Assembly: GCA_903927775.1 (NCBI GenBank)
Contig: CAIYOE010000202.1
Location: 1 to 5,919, forward strand
Direction: 5' to 3'
Origin: an uncultured Micrococcales bacterium
GTDB lineage: Bacteria > Actinomycetota > Actinomycetes > Actinomycetales > Microbacteriaceae
Length of the DNA stretch: 5,919 nt
Shown: positions 5,488 through 5,919 of the stretch, piece after piece
How positions within the stretch are numbered: position 1 is the first letter of the stretch
How the letters are laid out: every line of letters starts with the position of its first letter
Position numbers and translations under genes: made by a program
The notes under the pieces: generated by a model
The model's database searches: none
The model's input: the letters and a program-made list of their open reading frames with translations, nothing else
Told to the model about the DNA's origin: nothing

Positions 5488-5919
5488 CTAGGAAAAGGTC
5501 TGAACCGTGGTCACAGGCAGAGTGCTGTCGGCACCAAAACTTAGCTGCGATGGAGCCCGACCAGCCATAACCAGTTGCGCACCCAAGGCTGCAATCATGG
5601 CTCCGTTATCGGTGCAGAGGCTAAAGGCCGGAATGCGCAGTTCGATCCCGTGCTTGGCACAACGCTCTGCCGCGACTTCGCGGAGCCTGGCGTTAGCCAC
5701 CACTCCTCCGCCAAGGAGCAAGCGGGGTACATTGTTGTCTAGGCAGGCATTGATCGCCTTGGTAACCAGAACGTCTACCACTGCCTCGCGGAAACTGGCC
5801 GCTACGTCGGCTACCGGCACATCTGCGCCGGAGTCAATCGCGACCTCCACCCAACGAGCAACGGCGGTCTTGAGTCCGCTGAAACTAAAGTCGTAGCGGT
5901 GCTTTTCCATGTCCTTGGG
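5488..5919 (-). CDS. tsaD: tRNA N6-adenosine threonylcarbamoyltransferase TsaD (5' truncated by window edge)
   Basis: TsaD, with TsaB and TsaE, transfers the threonylcarbamoyl group from threonylcarbamoyl-AMP to A37 of ANN-decoding tRNAs (t6A). The frame is open to the window edge and the last 143 residues of roughly 340-350 are present. Visible motifs are DFSFSGLKT (visible residues 10-18), the glycine-rich nucleotide-binding segment [13 protein letters not shown] (68-80) and [12 protein letters not shown] (102-113), whose Asp is a metal ligand in the Kae1/TsaD family. The N-terminal HxxxH metal-binding motif is outside the window. The C-terminus is complete, ending at TAG 5488-5490. In many actinobacteria tsaD lies near the THUMP-like methyltransferase and groES, as here, with the DUF4190 gene inserted between. 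Confidence 0.95.
   Translation of the reverse strand, partial: PKDMEKHRYDFSFSGLKTAVARWVEVAIDSGADVPVADVAASFREAVVDVLVTKAINACLDNNVPRLLLGGGVVANARLREVAAERCAKHGIELRIPAFSLCTDNGAMIAALGAQLVMAGRAPSQLSFGADSTLPVTTVQTFS

Noticed and set aside
5507..5896. 129-residue plus-strand frame over tsaD
   Set aside because: It is antisense to well-conserved TsaD motifs and has a Ser/Thr/Arg-rich composition typical of shadow frames.
1..5919. A defence, mobile or other undescribed multi-gene system
   Set aside because: All recognisable genes are housekeeping, transport or small membrane proteins with normal terminators. There are no transposase, integrase, nuclease, reverse transcriptase or repeat-spacer signatures.

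Overview
The window looks like ordinary chromosomal DNA from a moderate-GC actinobacterium, most likely a member of the Microbacteriaceae such as the small-genome freshwater lineages. This placement is inferred from the proteins: a GroES under a CIRCE operator, a class I methyltransferase with an actinobacterial-type THUMP-like C-terminus, a DUF4190 membrane protein, and a TsaD ending close to those of high-GC Gram-positives. No 16S or other taxonomic marker is present.

Layout from left to right. Bases 1-531 (+) hold the 3' part of a LivF-type ATPase of a branched-chain amino acid ABC transporter. It converges on a LivJ/LivK-type substrate-binding protein at 712-1968 (-), and two intrinsic terminators lie back to back between them. 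Upstream of the binding protein on the same strand come a RarD/EamA-family permease (2087-3016, -) and groES (3090-3389, -), with an intrinsic terminator between those two. groES is driven from a promoter embedded in a CIRCE element (3434-3460). A SAM-dependent methyltransferase (3502-4722, +) diverges from groES at that element. It ends in a C/A-rich repeat tract and a probably bidirectional terminator. A DUF4190 two-helix membrane protein with a Gly/Phe-rich tail (4878-5354, -) and the 3' part of tsaD (5488-5919, -) close the window.

Functionally the genes fall into separate units: amino-acid or amide uptake (livF plus the binding protein), heat-shock folding (groES), tRNA t6A modification (tsaD), a probable RNA methyltransferase, and two membrane proteins of unknown cargo or role. 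The apparent absence of groEL next to groES implies that the chaperonin subunit is encoded elsewhere.

I see no phage, transposon, CRISPR, toxin-antitoxin or other defence or mobile system, and no convincing undescribed system. The points most worth checking are the cysteine-free binding protein without a lipobox, the CIRCE element shared by a divergent gene pair, the C/A-rich repeat tract downstream of the methyltransferase, the Gly/Phe tail of the DUF4190 protein, and a strong use of the leucine codon CTA in the genes likely to be highly expressed.
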